DNA of 64,000 nt from Magicicada septendecula. Lineage: Eukaryota; Arthropoda; Insecta; Hemiptera; Cicadidae. Numbering within the stretch: position 1 is the stretch's first letter; the number at the start of each line of letters is the position of its first letter. Made by a program: the position numbers and the translations under genes. Location of the stretch: assembly GCA_034769895.1 (NCBI GenBank), contig CM068367.1:84745654-84809653 (forward strand), read 5' to 3'. The notes under the pieces were generated by a model, which did no database searches, was not told the origin of the DNA, and saw nothing but the letters and a program-made list of their open reading frames with translations. Of the stretch, positions 1 to 12,274 are shown piece after piece.

Positions 1-175
1 ATACAAGTAATTGTCAAATAGTCAGAAATATAATACTAGAGTAAATGTCCTACCTTTAATGTCTTGTTGAATAGTAGGAATGAAAAGGAGCAAAGCCTAG
101 TGTGTGTTTTTCAAAAGAAATAATGTGTTACTCCATTTTATGGGCAGGGACAACAGAGAGATTATAATATATTAG
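1..175. repeat. Diverged dispersed repeat, copy 1 (cut by window edge)
   Basis: Positions about 20-175 match 588-735 and 2203-2330. Shared marks are the run tcagaaatataat, the phrase aaagcctagt, the stretch aaaagaaataatgtgttactc and, in copies 1 and 2, gggacaacagagagattata. The copies are clearly diverged, so this is an old repeat or an old local duplication. Confidence 0.75.
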
Positions 176-331
176 TACAGAGACACGGATTTGTATATAG
201 TTTTCTCTGTATAACGACTATCAACTATAGAATCTTTAATATACTCTTCCTTCTGCTGACATTACTGATACAAATGTTTTCACATATCTCCGTCATATTC
301 TTCATTCAAACTAATTTCAGCATAATAATAC

Positions 332-475
332 CTTTAATAAATTTAAAAATTTTGGAACAATCATTTCCCAATTTAATAGTCTTCTGGTGAACAGCAGCGA
401 CTTCATTGAATTTTGTTTGTAACGATCTAAAGTCGTCCCAGATGTTTTCTGTGTCACCAGTTTCGTAGTCCATAA
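332..475 (-). CDS. Candidate internal exon, possibly chemoreceptor (7tm_6-like)
   Basis: On the minus strand an open stretch of 144 bp is bounded by a good acceptor (tgttttcag, AG at 476-477) and a donor (aaag|gtatta, GT at 330-331). It begins and ends in the same phase, so it behaves like a normal internal exon and encodes about 47 residues starting MDYETGDTENIWDDF and containing FNEVAAVHQKTIKLGNDCSK. A histidine-glutamine pair followed by a mixed helix is reminiscent of the loop before the last helices of insect odorant receptors (7tm_6), but the match is weak and no neighbouring exon was recognised. A copy of the local repeat lies upstream (490-735) and another downstream (1-175), which suggests duplicated surroundings. 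The alternative is a chance open frame. Confidence 0.3.
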
Positions 476-489
476 CTGAAAACATCACA

Positions 490-735
490 AAATTATCACA
501 TACAAGAACAGAAAGTTTCTGAATACGGTATTGTCACACAAGTAATGGCTTACATACGCAAGTATTTCATTAGCTATAAAATGATAGTCAGAAATATAAT
601 TCTAGAGTAAATATCCTAGGAATTAAAAATAACAAAGCCTAGTATGGTTTTTTTTTCAAAAGAAATAATGTGTTACTCCAGTTTATGGCCAGGGACAACA
701 GAGAGATTATATATTAGTATAACAGAGACACGGGA
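490..735. repeat. Diverged dispersed repeat, copy 2
   Basis: This copy is longer than copy 1 at its left end: 490-590 (catacaagaac, tattgtcacacaagtaatggctt) also matches 2090-2203. It lies 5' (minus-strand sense) of the candidate exon at 332-475. Spacing between the shared cores of copies 1 and 2 is about 565 bp. Confidence 0.75.
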
Positions 736-1179
736 ATAATGTGCGAGCAAACATTTGTTCCGACTGGATTCTTATTGTGTCAGACTTGTGTATAAAATTA
801 ATTGCAAGATAGAAATGTAAAAGGAAAGAAAATTTGAAAGCAAGTAGGGCACAGGGAACGTAACAGTTTTTATTGAAAAGTTAAAGATGGTTTAAAAGGA
901 GAAAACATTTCGTTTAGGAGAATACGAAAAGGAACTCAAATAAGAGTTTTTTTAGGTACCATGTGTCCCGTGTTCTACTGGGTGGATACAAAAGATGGGT
1001 ACTGTCAGAAACGGATTCATATCGAAGAACTGGGAGGCGCAGAATGGTGGAATCAGTTAAGAATGAAGTATTGTATGAAGACCTTAAGAGGCTGGTACAG
1101 AACTGGAGGCATGGAGAGCAGTCATATGACGACCTGCCAGAAAAGCCAGGACGTAATAAATAATAAAAAATAAAATGCA

Positions 1180-1900
1180 ATTTTAACACCAGACACGCAA
1201 ACTGAATGAAGAGTATGAAAAATGGGGATTACTGATGAACATAGAAAAAACGCAGTGTCTGTGTGTCGGAGAAGAAACAACAGATTTAATCTTAGAAAAC
1301 AACGAACGTATATAAAAAAATGCAACAGCTAAATGAAGAAGGAACTGTTGATGTTGAAATAAAATCAAGAATAAGTAAAGCAAAACTAATAATTAGATCA
1401 TCGGATGGGATTCTATGGAGGACAGAAATTGGAAAAGAAAGGAAGAAAAGAATATACAATAGTATGAGTAAAAGCACGTTGGCGTACGGATCCGAAACAT
1501 GGAGAATAAAAGAACAGGTAAAAAGAAAGTTAGAAGCTACAGAAATGGTTTCTTTGAGACGAGCTGCTAGAACTTCAAGGCTAGAGCAAATATGAAATGA
1601 AACGATCAAAGAAGAAACTCGCGTACAAAAGACAATCATCGACTGCGTTGAAGAGAAACAACTAATCTGGTACGAACACGTACAAAGAATGGAACAAGAC
1701 CGACTACCAAAGAAAACAATGAGATGAATACCTGGAGAGCACGAGAAAGAAAGGAAGACCCAAGAAAACATGGATAGAGGGCATAAGAAGATCAATGATG
1801 ATAGAGGACTAAATGACGAAAACTGCAACGACAAACAGCAATGGAGATTAGGCATCGGACAACGTCGTAGGGCGTTTTGACCCTGAATTAATATATATAA
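1180..1900 (+). mobile_element. 5'-truncated LINE, reverse transcriptase C-terminal tail
   Basis: Translation in shifting frames gives the end of a non-LTR reverse transcriptase: a MNIEKTQCLCVG segment near 1233, then LAYGSETW, then RRAARTSRLEQI up to a TGA at 1593-1595, then IWYEHVQRM and a basic RKGRPKKTW-like tail. These are the standard C-terminal blocks of insect LINE polyproteins after the YADD catalytic centre. The segment has lost everything 5' of the thumb, has an internal deletion near 1310, a stop, and frameshifts. It is dead. It separates two copies of the local repeat (490-735 and 2090-2330). Confidence 0.8.
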
Positions 1901-2089
1901 TTTTAACATCAAAGAATATAAACTGAAATACTTTAAAAATTGTCTTTTTATGCAGGTGGAATAAAAGCACAAAAGGCTGCCTAAAGAAATTTTGAAATAT
2001 AAACTAGATAGCAAAATAGTTGAATAGGAGACTACACAAAAGGTATATTGGATACCTTTTACACCTTTTACCTTTTTTTCTGTGTTAAA

Positions 2090-2330
2090 TTATTTCATAC
2101 AAGAACATTAGACTGTCATATCTCGGAAAGTATTGAATGCGTTATTGTCACACAAGTAATGGCTTCCACAGACAAATATTCTATTAGCTATAAAATAATA
2201 GTCAGAAATATAATACTAGAGTAAGTATCCTACTTTTAATGTCATGTTGTATAGTAGGAATTAAAAGGTACAAAGCCTAGTTTATTCTTTTTTTAAAAGA
2301 AATAATATGTTACTCCATTTTGTGCATGTA
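2090..2330. repeat. Diverged dispersed repeat, copy 3
   Basis: Matches 490-735 over its length (catacaagaac, cacacaagtaatggctt, attagctataaaataatag, then the shared core). The spacing from copy 2, after subtracting the roughly 1-kb LINE-containing insertion, is close to the spacing between copies 1 and 2, consistent with an old tandem duplication that was later interrupted. Confidence 0.7.
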
Positions 2331-3339
2331 CATGATCTGAACATTGACTGAATTCAAACTTACCGGCTGAGGATATAAGTACACCTAGATTTTTTTTCAC
2401 AAAGTGATACTGATTTGTTGATATCTTCTTTCGTAATTTTGTTTCTTTATTATGGTCGTTCTTTTAGCTTTGTATATTATCTTAAATAAATTTTTTGCTA
2501 GAATTATAAAATAAACTGATTTTACGACACATTAAATTAAAACTGTTTTTTTCATAACGTTAACATGGAAACAACTACAATTAATTGAAAAATTGTATTG
2601 TAATAATAATAATAGTAAATTATAAGAATATATTTCTTCTGCAAGTATAATATTTGAAGCTACATTAATATATGTTTAAACATAAAAGTGTCACAGAGTA
2701 CTCTTTGTATCTTCAGAGATTTAAGTGTTGAAATATACTTAATTTTTCTTTTAGTTTCATTATTCACTTAAAATCCATCGTAATAATAAAATTGTATTAG
2801 TTTGTAGTTGAGGAAATACGCCCCTGCGAATTAATTTTGTAATATATGAGGTTGCCTTTAATTTATTTCAAATGATCATACATAAAGTTTCACAAAAGTA
2901 TTCTAATATAAAAGTCCACTTTTAAGTAAATCATTGTCAAATACTTTTTACTGAAGAAAAATATGAAAACAAAGTGTGAAGGAGACGAATAGGTGATAAT
3001 GTGGAGCACCGGTCAAATTTCCCCAGTGAGTTTTTAAGTGGAGCTAACACGAAGAAATCATGACTAGATTAGTTACAACTGTGCTTCAAATAATTTTTAA
3101 TAAGGGAAACATTATTTCAGTTTAATTAGTTTTTAGTTTTCAAAAGTAAGAGCTCACGCAAGACAAGGAACGCAATTTTCTAATTAAAACTCAGTGAACG
3201 AATGCTGTTGTATAAAAGCTAAAAATAGTTGCAATTTATATTTTGTTAGAACTAAAAAAATACTAAAAAATTTCAATTGTAGATCCAGTTTAGTTAAATT
3301 TTTAATTTTATTAGTAATCTAATTCAGTTACTTGTAAAT
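2331..3339. other. AT-rich stretch, no gene seen
   Basis: No coding potential, splice-bounded exon or transposon end was recognised here. The sequence is AT-rich with poly-A and poly-T runs. Confidence 0.5.
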
Positions 3340-4200
3340 TTCTTCTTCTTTTTCTCCTCTTCAAGGATTAGGTTAAATAAACCTGTTCCGGCACCCATCT
3401 CATCCTCGGACGACCCACGTCTCTCCTACCAATGGCTTTATAGTTCAGTGCCGCTTTCGGCAATCGGTCCTCTGTCATCCTTTGCAGACGACCCCACCAC
3501 TTCGAGTTCTGCTGCTGTCCTTTACTTCGAGTTCTGCTCTGATATCTTCATTTGTTATTCTATCATGCAATGTATAATTTAAAGTATTTTGAAGAAACTG
3601 CATTTCAGCACTCTGAATGTTGCCGGTTTTCTTTTTTGTCATGACCCACACTTCACTTGCAGAAATCAATGTGGTTATTGCAATTGTCTTATAAAATGTA
3701 TTCCTTGTGCTGTGTCTTGTTTTATTTTTAAGATTTCTATGAATCGCACCACAAATATTCCTAAATTGATTTATCTTCACTCTTATATCATATTCCGATT
3801 TATAGCTTACTGCACAGCTAGATATTTGAAACGGCTCACTTGTTCTAAAGTGCTGTTGTTTATAACTGTCTTAGTCCTCACTGGATATTTACCTTTAAAG
3901 GCCATGGATATTTACTGAAATTGTCAACGAGTTCTATCTTGCCACTTCTTGTAATTGAAACATAGCTTGTAAATCATCCTCATTTTCTTGAATAAGAACT
4001 ATGTCATCCGCACATAGCAGGGAAACCATACGAATTGATTTGTTAAGCTGTATTGCCGAAGTTACTCTGGATTTCCATAGTCTCTATATGTCGTCAATGT
4101 ATTAAATAAGGTTGGGGAAACACAGCATCCCTGCCTAGCTCCCTTGTTTATTGGAATGTCACCTGAGAGCCTACTATTCAGATTCAGGTATTTGTAAATT
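3340..4200 (-). mobile_element. 5'-truncated LINE, RT catalytic region to C-terminus
   Basis: Read on the minus strand, this starts in the palm of a LINE reverse transcriptase: LLCADDIVLIQENEDDL covers 3966-4020, where CADD stands for the usual YADD/FADD catalytic box. It continues as ISASEVWVMTKKKTGNIQ (open 3475-3780) and ends as RLQRMTEDRLPKAALNY and RRDVGRPRMRW near 3360-3480. That is the ordinary order of LINE C-terminal blocks. Frameshifts separate the parts. The CADD change and the breaks show it is inactive. Confidence 0.8.
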
Positions 4201-4662
4201 TCTTGTCCTTTTATTGGGACTTGTAATTTTTGTCCTCAAACCACTATTAAGGTGTTTGTAATGAGCTTTTTATGTACGTGTACATATAATTTATCGTAAT
4301 TACTGTAGGTCAGCAGAGATTTAAAAAAATGTTCAGCTCATGTAACAAATACTTTTTCCCTACCTTCATTGACAATTTTCTCGAACATACACTTAAACCG
4401 TGGAGACGAAAGCTAAGGGTTGGGAATGGCTGATTGTTTATGCTCTTCTTGGACCCACAGCGTCGCGGATCGTTGCGTAATCACGGTTCATTGATGTGCT
4501 AACATAACACAAAATAGTAGATTATTTGTCGCATAAGGTTTGGAGAAAAGAGAAGTTTTTTTTTGACAAAATTTTGTGAAGCCAAGGGTTGAAATTATTG
4601 GCCGCACTATGCGTCACGAGAATTAGATAAACACATTAATAGAAGGTTACGCTGAAGGGAAA

Positions 4663-4919
4663 AGAGTAAGATGAAGACTGAGACTCCAATATATGAAACT
4701 GATTATTGGTGACGTAAGTTGTAGAGTTGCTATGAGGAGATGTAACGGAACAGATCGGTGCGGAGAACTGTTACAAACCAAGTAAAGAGTAAGATGAAAA
4801 CCGAGACTCCAATATATGAAACTGATTATTGGTGACGTACGTTGTAGAGTTGCTATGAGGAGATGTAACGGAACGCACGGATAAGATCGGTGTGGAGAAC
4901 TGTTACAAACCAAGTAAAG
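4663..4919. repeat. Tandem duplication, two copies, period about 123 bp
   Basis: Copy 1 (4663-4785) and copy 2 (4786-4919) share agagtaagatga, ccgagactccaatatatg and tgacgta-gttgtagagttg. Copy 2 has an extra 11 bp (gcacggataag) after aacggaac. Few other differences are visible, so the duplication is recent. The minus-strand open frame across it (4647-4934) simply reflects the repeat. Confidence 0.85.
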
Positions 4920-5149
4920 GAGAAACTGTAGCAAAGACCAAACGCACTGGGTACAAAAATTACAGAAATGTAATTAATAATTTTTACAAAATACTGAATA
5001 TATAAATTCACACGAGATGACAAATGACAAACAACTAATGTGATAACAGCTGTTTACAAAGTAATCAACGGGAGTGACATTACAATGACATTGTGACCAA
5101 CTTAACTGAAGTTCCATGTTGTAGTGTTTCACGTCACTGTAAAGCTCTA

Positions 5150-5400
5150 ACCAAATACATATCATCATCATCATCAAGGGTGCTTCTATCCTGGGCGGGT
5201 CCTGGCCTGGTGAAAGGGACTTCGCCAACCGCTCTATCCAACGCAACCATCCTCCGATTGCGGATTCCTGCCCTTTCTGCGTCCTGCTGCGCTCCTTCTC
5301 GCCACCTCAGCTTTGGTCTTCTCACTTTCCTTTTGCTATCTGGGTTGTAAAGGTAGAGGCGCTTTACGTGGTCATGAGGGTCTATCCAGGCACGGATTAG
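5150..5400 (-). mobile_element. LINE 3' tail with (ATC)n end
   Basis: Minus-strand reading gives HVKRLYLYNPDSKRK then RRPKLRWREGAQQDAERAG and a short acidic end. Blocks of the type GRP-K-RW near the end are typical of LINE polyprotein C-termini. The segment ends in an atcatcatcatcatc run at 5161-5176, a simple-repeat tail that is common at LINE 3' ends. Confidence 0.65.
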
Positions 5401-5538
5401 AAGCGCGTGGTTTCCTACGCTGCTATCAGACTGGTCCCCCTTCCCCCAGATTCAAAATTGAACCTTTTATCCATTATTTATACTGATAGTGCCATACACA
5501 ATTTCGGAAATTAACAATTATTTTATTAAACTCGCAAA

Positions 5539-6000
5539 TTACAACAAATGTTTAGCTAAATAGTGATTACAATGAGCACAGTAGTTCTTAAGCTTAAATT
5601 TTTCTTGATTTTGCGTTAACAAAGTCTTGTATAATTTCTTATAAACGAGCGAGTCAAGTATCTCGCTTTCAATATTCAACCTTACTAACGAAGATAATCC
5701 CTCATCTCTCATAGTTGAACTCAACATATCTTTAATTCGTTTTAATATAGAAAAAGTCTTTCAGATTCGCAGTTAGCTATTGGAATCGTCAAAATCAGAC
5801 GATAAGCAATGTATATATTCGAAAATACACCACTCATTGTACAGTCAATAATCCAGTTTAATACTTTGGGTGGACAAACTGTAGTATCATGGAATCTATC
5901 ATCTTCATTAGAACGATTTGAAAAAAACTTCTTTCTTGCAATTTTATTCGTGGCAAAAAGTGCTTTAATTGTAATAGAAGTTCGTTATTCAAATCGTTCG
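5539..6000 (-). pseudogene. hAT transposase remnant (ZMYM1/TTF-type), dimerisation domain
   Basis: Minus strand: an upstream part in shifting frames reads ELLLQLKHFLPRIKLQERSF and then IAYRLILTIPIANCESERLF (5760-5830). After a frameshift near 5755 it continues MLSSTMRDEGLSSLVRLNIE and further (5539-5727). The P-A-CESER-F block followed by K-LSSTM-DE-LSSL is the conserved C-terminal dimerisation region of hAT transposases of the zinc-finger MYM-type-1-like group. At least one frameshift and several stops make it non-functional. No terminal inverted repeat was found near it. Confidence 0.7.
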
Positions 6001-6337
6001 AGTAAACAGTTACTTAATATGATCATAAGCTGTGCTTCGCTTAGTCAATTAAGCTATAAGTTTCATAGAAACATAGAAAGTTACAACTCTAAACTTATCT
6101 GATCCCCTCAAATGCTCTGTTTGTGTTCGTTTCTCTGATAGCTTTCTGGTCATTTGTCTTTTTCCTTTCATCAGAATATTTCTTGTTAATAAATCAACCT
6201 AAGTTTTTGGCTTCGTTTTCAAATTTGGAAAGTGCTCTCTTAAAATGGAAAGGAAAGAAACTTAGTAAATGTTTTGTTTAATTTTATGTTATAGGTGTTT
6301 AAACAACCTAACGACAAACCCGTCGAAAAGTGTCCAT

Positions 6338-6680
6338 ACATCTTCTTCTTCTTCTTTAGGCTGTGGACCTTACGATCCGATGGTATTTCTTGGTCCGACT
6401 ATCTTTTTCTTTGGTCTACCAATATTTCGCCGTCCTTTCGGATTATAAACCAAAATTTGTTTTGGTATCCTGTTCTTGTGCATCATTTAACATGCTCTGT
6501 ATTGCTTCAGCCTGTCGTTTAGATCTTATATTCCAAGGATGTTCCTTATATCATCATTTCTTAGCCGGTCCTTCCGTAATACTCCTAGTACTGATCGTAA
6601 AAATCTCATTTCACTAGCCTGTATCCGGATCTTGCGTTCAGTGCACAAGTCTCGCTGCCACAAAGGTCGCGTGGCACTTC
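6338..6680 (-). mobile_element. LINE 3' tail
   Basis: Minus-strand pieces include LCTERKIRIQA-like and RRNIGRPKKK followed by VGPRNTIGS and a run of lysine/glutamate codons made by the (TTC)n-like stretch at 6343-6357. This is a decayed LINE C-terminus with a simple-repeat 3' tail. Family not assigned. Confidence 0.5.
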
Positions 6681-6749
6681 CATCACTTTATAAAAGTGTG
6701 CACACATCTTTTTATGATTTTGAATTGAGGACATTTATTTTTTCATATT

Positions 6750-7290
6750 TATTATCTTCAAAAATTGTTTGTGACTTTGGGCTGCATGGTGCCCCTTCCT
6801 TCTGACAGGTGAGGCCCTGTTGCCCGGTGCTGCAGCATACCCTAGCGTTATGAATAATCCGCCACTGGGTCTATCCTGACAACATGACCTGCCATATCTA
6901 AGCCGTCCTGTCTTTTTGATTCTGATCATGTCGTTTGCAGGTTATACAACTCGTCATTAGTTTTTTTACTCCAGACACCTCCCTACTTCACTGACTCGAA
7001 TATTCGTGTTATTATTTTCCTCTCAAACGTTCCCAGCTCATACTTAGCGCTTCTGCCACGAGTATAAATAGCACACATCGTATAAACTGCCGTGGTATAA
7101 ATAGTCCCAATGCTTCTGCGATGCATACAGTGGCACTGGGACAACCAGTGTCTTGTATGGGAGGCTCTTTTTCCCCTTGTCAATAATTTGGACTCAAATT
7201 TCCTTTCTAAGCTGAAATAAGCCTTGTTAGCAAGAACAAGTCTTCTTTGGATTTCGTTCTCCATAACATTTTTGTAGGTCACAAGTGAAT
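6750..7290 (-). mobile_element. 5'-truncated LINE, RT thumb to C-terminus
   Basis: Minus strand, 6983-7275: NVMENEIQRRLVLANKAYFSL followed by degraded IYTTAVYTMCAIYTRG and YELGTFERKIITRIFE, matching the block order I-RRL--ANKAYFSL, then Y-TLIRPVVLYG, then FERKILR-IFG of LINE reverse transcriptases. After another frameshift, 6760-6930 supplies LRYGRSCCQDRPSG, a decayed LRYAGHV-RM block. Frameshifts and truncation show it is dead. Confidence 0.75.
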
Positions 7291-7449
7291 CCGGGTTAGT
7301 AAACGCTTTCGCTATCTTAAAACTGTCGCCCCAAAGGTGATTGGAAAGATAGTGGTCATATCTAAAATACAACTGCCATCTGCCAGCATCAAGTAATACG
7401 CTGCAAGATTGTATGATACCTTGAGTAGCTTTGTTGACCTTGAACACCT

Positions 7450-8370
7450 ATAATTGCAGTAGATAGTAAAATACGATTTGTATTTTGGTTGTTAAGGCAT
7501 GATGTGCTTACAGAAGGTTGGGTTTTGCGAGTTTATCCTGAATAGTACCTGTATTTACATGAATTAAATAATGATGATGACTTTTACGATATGTACAGAG
7601 ATAAGTATTAGTGGTTAGATGCCTGTTCCTCTGAAAATATTTTAAATTGTTTTCAATAAATTGACTTAAACTCGATAAATCTTTACTACCTTTAAACGTG
7701 TGAAAAATACAGGAATATTGAAAACAATAAGAAGTGAAAATTATTAAGAGTGCGGACTGCTGCTAAGTGTTTTGAAAGCGCATTATCGACTTGTGAATCG
7801 CTGCAGGAAACACGGCGTTATTAAACAACAATGCAAGTGGATAAATAGTAAGCATAAGAAGCAGAAGCAGTGAAAGCTGTAGAATTGTAGAGGCAGTGGC
7901 TGCATATGGGGGTAGAGTGCATAACGTGCGAGGTATACACTGTGAATGCAACTGTTGTTGCTGGGAATGCGCACTAAGTACAACACAGCTGGCAGTGCAC
8001 TGCATGTGGCGAGCGTTGTGACTTACCATCCATAGGACTAAAACCCCTCCTTACATTTTAAACGAAAATACACTATTCAGTTATGAAATAGTTTAATCTA
8101 CATAAGGAATCGGGAGTCAGTATTCAGGATACACCAGTCGTGGGCCAACTCGGCGACACGTGTGTCCAATTAGCACCATGATGTGGTATGTCAAGTGCCA
8201 CGCGGGAATATAAAATGAGAACAGATTTGTTCGGATGTTTTTACTTGTTGTCGACCATTTATTATTTATAATAAATTCCGAGTCCTTAATTTTACGTAAT
8301 TAAATGTTGGCGTACATTAAGAGCACATATGAGCATCTTTCGGAAATATTGTGAAGCGTAACATCTGAAG
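7450..8370. other. No gene seen
   Basis: Unique-looking AT-rich sequence. Short open frames on the minus strand (7763-8029, 7783-7986) overlap each other in different frames and resemble nothing known. Confidence 0.5.
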
Positions 8371-8660
8371 TACGAGGTGTGTTAAAAGCAATTCCCGAAC
8401 TATTTGTGTAACACGTCAAGCTGCGCATACAGTAGAGCGAGCTGTACAATTTAGTGCTGCTAGCGACAGGTTTTGACGCCGGCATGCCGTTATCCCCCGT
8501 CCCGTCGTGGTCATCGGTCTTCGAGCTACACACGCTGTAGTGGGCACGAGCACACACCGTCCGTCGGATTTATAACGAAGTGAGAATGAAGGTATTAACG
8601 CAGCGTGTGTGTATACAATTTTGCTGGTAACTTCGTAAAAACTTTACAGAGCAATTTTTA
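8371..8660 (+). mobile_element. Mariner 5' end, truncated
   Basis: The sequence tacgaggtgtgttaaaagc at 8371 has the form of a mariner inverted repeat after a TA target. About 215 bp downstream an ATG at 8586 opens MKVLTQRVCIQFCW, a stop, then LRKNFTE. This resembles the mariner transposase N-terminus, whose first helix-turn-helix reads QRV-IKFC-KLGK--TE. Nothing of the catalytic domain follows, so only the first 290 bp survive. Confidence 0.6.
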
Positions 8661-9515
8661 TTGCATTCCAAAGTTGTCATTACCATTTGCATTGGAACTC
8701 AGTTGCTGACCGATTTCAAAACGGGTCTCTTTCAACGTAGTCAGTCAACAAACGTAGTAAGAATGTTTCAGTGATACGATACATTTTCGTTTTTCTATCA
8801 AAATTTAATTTTACGATCTTATATGAATGCGCGTTCTCTCAGAAAGTCTCGGCAATTAAACGATGATTTACAATTACCACATCACGAGCTCTCTTGCCAT
8901 GATCTTCGACATCGCTTTGATCTGCACCGACCATTGTTTTTGCCCTCTGCAAAATGCTTAAAATAATTGTTCGGCTCATGTAGGCCTTCGCATATGCTTA
9001 ATTGAACAACCAGAATGTCTCTGTACAGTTTTAACCTAGTTTTGCCACAAAGTTTTATACATATTGTGACGATACATATCATCACCAATGCATATAAGAA
9101 CCGTTAAGATAAAGAAACCATAGTTAACTAGTAATAGTGTAAATGATAAATGAAAGGAAACTTACAAATAAGTGTGTATTAAGCAGAGTATTCTGGTTCC
9201 ATGCTAAAACAAAACAATGGATGAAGAAAAATAAATGTTAAAGAAATGTAATATCGTAATTATGATGAAAATTAGAAGAAGAGAACTTAATAACGTGATA
9301 AACCCAATAGATATGGTAATTGAGAGGTATAAACAAGTCTAACGACGAAACAACTAATTAAAATAAAGACATGCTATAAGCAACAAGTCAGTGAAGACCA
9401 CATTAATTACAAAATAACATAAATGCATGAAGAACTGAAAATAAAAATAACAAAAGAAATAAACTAAAAACATGTTAATAACCAGGTAAAAAATAAATTA
9501 AACAATACTCCATAA

Positions 9516-9516
<1 letters not shown>
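8661..9516. other. No gene seen
   Basis: AT-rich sequence. The minus-strand open frame at 8882-9088 has no recognisable domain. Confidence 0.5.
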
Positions 9517-9549
<33 letters not shown>

Positions 9550-9557
9550 GTAATAAT
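9517..9557. repeat. (AAT)n microsatellite
   Basis: A run of taa/aat triplets with one interruption (atag) near the end. Confidence 0.9.
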
Positions 9558-9825
9558 TAAAGAGAAAAGATCAGACAGTAGGTAAAGTTACAGAAAATGC
9601 AATGCAATGGTATAAATAAGAGTAAAAAATATGTGCATTAGTCTAAGGAAAAATCGTAAAAACTTATATTATAAGGGAGTGAAGTGATAAGTGTACAAAG
9701 AAGGAAATAGTGATGATCAAAGGTCATGTTATAAACCAGTGGGGAAGGGAGAAAGTGAAGTAATGGTCTTATGTATAAACTAATACATATTAAGAACCAG
9801 TAAATAGAAGTAGTATGTGTTTAAA

Positions 9826-10140
9826 GGGTTTTGTATACCCAGGATTTATTATGTTATAATTAGTTGTTTAAAGGGTTTTGCTAATACAATTTGCAATACA
9901 TGGGATGTTATGTTACAATTAGTTCCTCGTATTGTTTAAATAAATTGTTAAAATTGTTTAAATTTAGTTCTTGGGTTGTTTAAGACCTGATGATGTCAGT
10001 GATGACGAAAAGCTTAGTCGAACAATAAAAATTATAGCAGTTAGCAAATTTATAAAAGAAATAGTTACAATTAGTTGTTAAAAGGGTTCTATATACTCAG
10101 GATTTTATTATGTTAGAATTACTTGTTAAAAGATTTGTTA
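9826..10140 (+). repeat. PLE-end-like repeat with hammerhead-like core
   Basis: The phrase gggtt-tatac-caggattt-attatgtta occurs at 9836-9862 and again at 10085-10112, each next to ttagttgtttaaa or a close variant. Between them, 9987-10010 reads CTGATGA, one T, a GTCA/TGAC stem with a GTGA loop, then GAAA, the same order of parts found at the 3' ends of the Penelope-like elements elsewhere in this window. No coding remnant is left, so a PLE origin is inferred from the motif alone. Confidence 0.4.
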
Positions 10141-12270
10141 AGTTTTCAAGAACAGTAGTTGTAAAAGCTGTTCAGAAATGTCAATATCAGGTACATGGTG
10201 AAACATCATATTATGTAAAAAATCATTGTAAAGGAATGGCAAAATACTAAGCCTATAGGCCAAAAGAAATGAGCTCACTTTAAAACAAATCTAAAATCTC
10301 TGATATAGTCATAACCAGACCAAGTACTACTAAGTAGAAGCCTGACCGTAATTAAACAAGGAAGGTACTGATTAAATTATCTGTAAAACCCCATAATTGT
10401 AATAACCAGATGGATAGGGAGAGTCATAATAGCACATAAGACAAGCCATTGAACTGATATGTTGTCAATATTATTGTTATTATAAAGGTATTATTAATAG
10501 GTATTTAAAACTATGATGTTATATGTAATGAAGAGGTATCAACAATTATTGTTAGTAGTAAGTACAACCCTATTAGAACATATTTAAATAGTAAAGAAGG
10601 CAAATAAGAAATGTTAAGAAAAAATATGTAAAAACCTAAAAACTTAAATTTATAAAGGTGCTAAAATATGTAATACTGGGGCGAAATAGGCCACATAAGG
10701 TATCAAAATATTTCAATTTTACTAAACAGTAACACCGTATAAATCAAATTTAACTTAATCTAAAAATAAACAGGGAGTGATTTGAGGTGACAGATATAAA
10801 ATTCACAGATTTCGAATAATTAACGTAACGTGACCAGGGGTCGAGAAATAAGGACCAATCAGAACTCACAAAAGCTTGGTCATAGACGTTAACTAAACGG
10901 AAAAATTCACTTACTCTATTGTTAACTTTAGAACCGGACAGATCAACTCCGTGTAGCAGAGAGTCACATTTTGATGAATAACCAAAAGTAAAATATAAAG
11001 AGATGCAAAAACCAAAATAAGGAAAATAAGAAAAAACATTAAAAATTACACAAGCAAACCATACTAATAGAAGTAATTGAAAATCGAATGAAAAGATGAT
11101 GATCTACTCAAACAAACATATTCCAAGTATGAAAAAAAGTAACTGCGAGTTGGTGAGATTGGATAAACTAATAACGAAACAACCATACCATACACAACAC
11201 AAGATTCACCAAAAAACACTGTTAAACCAGACACTTGCGAACTTTAACAACATTGTGGACATTGAATTACTAAAATACTATTTAATTTAAAGAAATTAGT
11301 CGAAGCAGATTCTGAGGTTATTCAGATACAGGCCGACGGCCATTTTGAATGACAAACTCCGCCATTTCGAGTGACGTTTGGAAGAGAACCGTGAACAGTA
11401 GTACATTTTAACTTAAACATTATTTTAATTTATTAGTTATTAAGAATGTTGATTAACCAACTGTGATGTATTGTATTTTATCCGGAAGCATTTTCTGATC
11501 TTTCCTAACAGCTCAAAGAATCCACTACCTGATACTCGTATTAAAAATAACATTGTAATTTATTTTAAACATTTTATTGTTCGAGTCGAGTTTGGTGAGC
11601 GAGTCGATACGGTCACTATCCCGTTCGATTCACGAACCGTTGGACTGACCCAGATTTTAAAAACCATCAAATAAACTAATTTGTTAATTTAAAAAGCATT
11701 TTATTTTTTGAAAGTGAATTAAGATAAAGGATTTTCAGGTGATAAGTAAGAAGAGGAATACGGCGAGAGTGAAGAACATTGAGAAATTAGAGGACAAAAA
11801 CCAGATAACCTACAAGACTGAGTCGAATCATTAATCGATTGTGGGAAAACAACACAATCTATTCTACTTATAAAGAACAATTATTTTGGCAACATTTTCA
11901 AAACAGTGCGGACGCGAACACCACCCTAATAACCGTAAACTCGATAACGACCTGTCATTACCTGATCATTCTTTTGAATTAACGTAACTAAAAATAAAAT
12001 AAAATATTAAAAATAATTCAATAAATAATAAATTTATTTCAAATTAATAAATTTTAAAGCAGACAAGAGAAGAAAGACTCGTATCATAAAAGGGATATTA
12101 CAATATGCGTTGTTCTTCGAGGTCTTTCTTAAATAACTTTGTCACTAATCCGGTGGCCAGCGTGCGCACGTCCCTACTTGATGAAAAAGTTAATGCTTAT
12201 AGCGGAACGGAATAAATGACAACATGTTGTCGAAAACTATCCCTAAGTGCGTCCTAAGTCGCAGCGCGTT
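10141..12270. other. Long AT-rich stretch, no gene seen
   Basis: Very AT-rich. A plus-strand open frame of 64 codons (11096-11290) has no recognisable domain. No splice-bounded exon or transposon terminus was identified. Confidence 0.5.
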
Positions 12271-12274
12271 ATTT

